In this document: one piece after another, positions 5,378 to 7,217 of the stretch
Numbering within the stretch: position 1 is the first letter of the stretch
Layout of the letters: each line of letters opens with the position of its first letter
NCBI GenBank assembly: GCA_023451915.1
Contig: JAEXXS010000500.1
Span: forward strand, 1 to 7,217
Origin: Pseudomonadota bacterium
GTDB lineage: Bacteria; Pseudomonadota; Alphaproteobacteria; Rhizobiales; Rhizobiaceae
DNA: 7,217 bases
Reading direction: 5' to 3'
Notes under the pieces: generated by a model
Seen by the model: only the letters and a program-made list of their open reading frames with translations
Told to the model about the DNA's origin: nothing
Databases searched by the model: none
Program-made: the position numbers and the translations under genes

Positions 5378-6238
5378 ATGAAACAACAATATCCCGCCCC
5401 TCCCTTCGATACGCCGCATCAGGCCATGCCAGGCTTGACGGAAAAGATGAATCCCAAGCCTGATCATGGCGAAGAAAGCTACAAGGGTTCTGGCAAGCTT
5501 GAAGGACGAAAAGCAATCATCACGGGCGGCGATAGCGGGATCGGGCGCGCCGTCGCCATCGCCTTTGCACGAGAAGGTGCGGATGTTCTGATCGTCTATC
5601 TTCAGGAAGAAGCCGATGCGCTTGAAACGCGGTCGCTGATCGAGGCAGAGGGCCGGAAGGCCGTGTTGATGAAATGCGATATTCAGCGTGCCTCAATTTG
5701 TCGGGAAATCGCGGAGCGTGCCGCCAAAGAATTTGGGCAGATCGATATCCTGGTCAACAATGCTGCGCATCAGGCCAGTTTTACCGCGTTGGAAGATATC
5801 AGCGACGAGGAGTGGGATCTGACATTTCGCGTCAACATACATGCGATGTTCTATCTGACAAAGGCCGTGCTGCCTCATATGAGACCGGGTTCCGCGATCA
5901 TCAATACAGCTTCGATCAATTCGGATATGCCCAACCCCACCTTGCTCGCCTATGCGACGACCAAAGGCGCCATTCAGAATTTCACAGCTGGCCTTGCCCA
6001 GTTGTTGGCTGAAAAAGGCATTCGCGCGAATGCGGTTGCGCCGGGGCCGGTCTGGACACCCCTTATCCCTTCCACACTGCCGGAAGAAGCGGTCGCGTCA
6101 TTTGGCAAGCAAACGCCTTTGAAGCGACCCGCACAGCCTGCGGAGCTGGCCTCTGCCTATGTCATGCTGGCAGACCCGCTCTCAAGCTATACATCCGGTG
6201 CAACCATCGCTGTCACGGGCGGAAAGCCGTTCCTGTAA
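5378..6238 (+). CDS. short-chain dehydrogenase/reductase, general-stress type (YdaD/YhdF/YghA-like)
   Basis: A 286-aa classical-type SDR with the N-terminal extension seen in stress-type members (about 40 residues with YPAPPFDTPHQAMPG, then MNPKPDHGE). Cofactor motif TGGDSGIG is at 49-56, NNAA at 127-130, structural Asn153, catalytic Ser179 in NTASIN, and YxxxK as Tyr192-Lys196; PGPVWTPLIP follows at about 224-233. All catalytic residues are present, so an active NAD(P)-dependent oxidoreductase is expected in the cytoplasm. The natural substrate of this subgroup is not established. AGGAAGGA at 5361-5368 is a strong ribosome binding site before ATG 5378. The gene has its own stress promoter (P3) and appears monocistronic, ending in a hairpin shared with the convergent lipocalin gene. 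The Bacillus relatives are general stress proteins, which agrees with the promoter. Confidence 0.92.
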   Translation: MKQQYPAPPFDTPHQAMPGLTEKMNPKPDHGEESYKGSGKLEGRKAIITGGDSGIGRAVAIAFAREGADVLIVYLQEEADALETRSLIEAEGRKAVLMKCDIQRASICREIAERAAKEFGQIDILVNNAAHQASFTALEDISDEEWDLTFRVNIHAMFYLTKAVLPHMRPGSAIINTASINSDMPNPTLLAYATTKGAIQNFTAGLAQLLAEKGIRANAVAPGPVWTPLIPSTLPEEAVASFGKQTPLKRPAQPAELASAYVMLADPLSSYTSGATIAVTGGKPFL

Positions 6239-6295
6239 AAGGTCGCGATAATCGGTATTGGTTTGCGAAGGCTGCGCCGCATCTTGCCAGGAGAT

Positions 6296-6315
6296 GGCCG
6301 CCTTCTAAAGCGGCC
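6296..6315 (+). terminator. hairpin between convergent SDR and lipocalin genes
   Basis: GGCCGC (6296-6301), an 8-nt loop, GCGGCC (6310-6315), followed by TTT on the plus strand. It lies 57 nt after the SDR stop and spans the lipocalin stop codon. The short T-run makes it a moderate terminator for the SDR transcript; on the minus strand no T-run follows. Confidence 0.5.
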
Positions 6316-6850
6316 TTTCCTGTGGTATCCAGTGGATCGCATCGGGATTGATCCCCAGAAGTAAAGCCACTGCTACCGCACGGGCTTTCAATTCATCCGT
6401 GAGAACGGTGGTTCTCGAAAGCACCCAGAAATAATTCCGGCTTGACCCGACGATGATCGCCCATTCGTAATTCTCATCAAGATCGACAATATTATAGCCG
6501 CCGTAGAACGGTCCGAAAAACGATACTTTCAGCGCCCCCTGGTCGGGCGCGCCCACAAATTTTGCTGTGCCGGTGGCGCTTGTGGAACGGCCTTTCCATG
6601 GATCAAAGCCACTATTCACCACGCGAACGCTTCCATCGGCATTCAAGGAATATTCGGCCGTTGTGCGGGTGAGACCGCGTTCGAAGCGATTTTCAATACG
6701 GCCGAGCTCAAACCACTTGCCAAGATAGCGCGAAAGATCGAATGGTTTCACCGGCGCTACGCCCTTCGGCACTTGCGGGGACGCTACCCTCGCCAGAGCA
6801 AATCCCAGTGCCAACCCTGAAATTCCGAGCAGAATCTTAGCTGTTTTCAT
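6305..6850 (-). CDS. blc: bacterial lipocalin, Blc type
   Basis: A 181-aa lipocalin. The N-terminus MKTAKILLGISGLALGFALA is a signal sequence or membrane anchor. The mature barrel begins with the lipocalin GxW motif, GKWFELGRIENRFERGL (44-60). It carries the Blc-type blocks FDPWKGRSTSATGTAKF and, near the C-terminus, YEWAIIVGSSRNYFWVLSRT. E. coli Blc is a lipoprotein of the outer membrane, but this protein has no cysteine at all and hence no lipobox, so it should be periplasmic or held by an uncleaved anchor. Blc proteins bind fatty acids or lysophospholipids and are stress-induced in E. coli. The reverse-strand ribosome binding site AAGGAAGGA lies about 7 nt before the ATG. The gene has its own stress promoter (P4) and converges with the SDR gene. 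Confidence 0.92.
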   Translation of the reverse strand: MKTAKILLGISGLALGFALARVASPQVPKGVAPVKPFDLSRYLGKWFELGRIENRFERGLTRTTAEYSLNADGSVRVVNSGFDPWKGRSTSATGTAKFVGAPDQGALKVSFFGPFYGGYNIVDLDENYEWAIIVGSSRNYFWVLSRTTVLTDELKARAVAVALLLGINPDAIHWIPQERPL

Positions 6851-6880
6851 GATCGCGTCCTTCCTTATCCGTTCCTGACC

Positions 6881-6906
6881 TAACCAGATGCGGAAGAATT
6901 GGTTCC
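6881..6906 (-). promoter_or_regulatory. EcfG-type general stress promoter P4 (reverse strand)
   Basis: On the minus strand, GGAAC (6906-6902), 17 nt, then GTTAGG (from 6884). It fits in the 61-nt gap between the topoisomerase stop and the lipocalin ATG. The predicted leader is about 25 nt. Spacer and -10 match P1-P3. Confidence 0.82.
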
Positions 6907-6911
6907 GTTAA

Positions 6912-7217
6912 TCAAGCGCTGGCCATCAGCCATTTCAGCGTATTGCGTTCGGCTTTGCTCAGCCGAGGCGCGATAAGCCGCTTCGCTCCAGCAGCCTCGA
7001 CTTCACCAGCCAAGTTCCCCTGCTCCCAATGCTCAATGACACGGGGGTGAATATAGGCGCTGCGGCAAACCGCACGGGTATTGCCAAGCGATTGCGCGAT
7101 CCCGTCAATCACCTGATTGAGCGCGCGTTTTCTGGCCGCCTTGCTTTCAGGTAATTCCGTCGAGCGGAGCGCTTCAACCGCCTCGGCGGTCGCGGCCCAG
7201 GTTCTGAAATGCTTTGA
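6912..7217 (-). CDS. type IB DNA topoisomerase (poxvirus-like), C-terminal part
   Basis: The minus-strand frame is open from the window edge (7217) to TGA at 6914-6912 and gives about 101 C-terminal residues. Near its start, KHFRTWAATAEAVEAL matches the conserved (K)xFRTW segment of poxvirus-like topoisomerase IB, whose Arg is catalytic. Further on, LGNTRAVCRSAYIHP holds the nucleophilic Tyr that forms the 3'-phosphotyrosyl link. A GTG at 7112 could be taken as a start, but the homologous sequence clearly continues upstream, so the gene is truncated by the window. These enzymes relax supercoils without ATP. Its stop lies only a few bases upstream of the lipocalin promoter P4. Whether it is in the stress regulon cannot be seen, since its own promoter is outside the window. 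Confidence 0.92.
   Translation of the reverse strand, partial: SKHFRTWAATAEAVEALRSTELPESKAARKRALNQVIDGIAQSLGNTRAVCRSAYIHPRVIEHWEQGNLAGEVEAAGAKRLIAPRLSKAERNTLKWLMASA

Noticed and set aside
1..7217. CRISPR array, insertion sequence, tRNA or phage module
   Set aside because: No spaced direct repeats, transposase-like protein, tRNA cloverleaf or phage gene was seen; gene order and style look chromosomal and uniform.

Overview
The window looks like chromosomal DNA of an alphaproteobacterium, most likely Hyphomicrobiales (Brucella/Ochrobactrum or Rhizobiaceae type). The reasons are moderately high GC, an ECF sigma factor resembling the EcfG/RpoE2 general stress sigma factors, repeated promoters of the alphaproteobacterial GGAAC...GTT type, and gene families common in rhizobial stress regulons (DUF892, YflT-like, KGG, Blc lipocalin, topoisomerase IB). 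Genus is inference only. No RNA gene, CRISPR array, insertion sequence or phage gene was seen.

Layout. (1) 1-135: 3' end of a DUF892/YciE ferritin-like gene. (2) 141-1944: overlapping pair, a DUF3182 ATP-grasp-like protein and an alpha/beta hydrolase. (3) 2029-3890: a stress promoter followed by four closely spaced genes: secreted PepSY-like protein, YflT-like glycine-zipper protein, small single-TM protein, and a UdgX-type uracil-DNA glycosylase. (4) 3936-4210: a second stress promoter and a 62-aa KGG (con-10-like) hydrophilic protein. (5) 4277-4777: EcfG-like ECF sigma factor. (6) 4904-5272: stand-alone receiver domain with altered switch residues. (7) 5312-6238: third stress promoter and a general-stress SDR oxidoreductase. 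(8) Minus strand: a Blc-type lipocalin (6305-6850) with a fourth stress promoter, and the 3' end of a type IB DNA topoisomerase (6912-7217).

The main result is that four intergenic regions carry the same element, GGAAC-N17-GTTA, with an identical 17-nt spacer. One is on the minus strand. Each is placed and oriented to drive a stress gene. I found no other copy in the window, and one is not expected by chance. Together with the sigma gene in the middle, this reads as a compact general-stress-response island whose outputs are envelope proteins, hydrophilic protectants, a redox enzyme and DNA-maintenance enzymes. The phyR and nepR genes that usually accompany ecfG are not in the window. A degenerate receiver protein lies next to the sigma gene instead, which may be a variant control arrangement. 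The covalent-trapping uracil glycosylase UdgX inside a stress-promoter operon is the second notable point.
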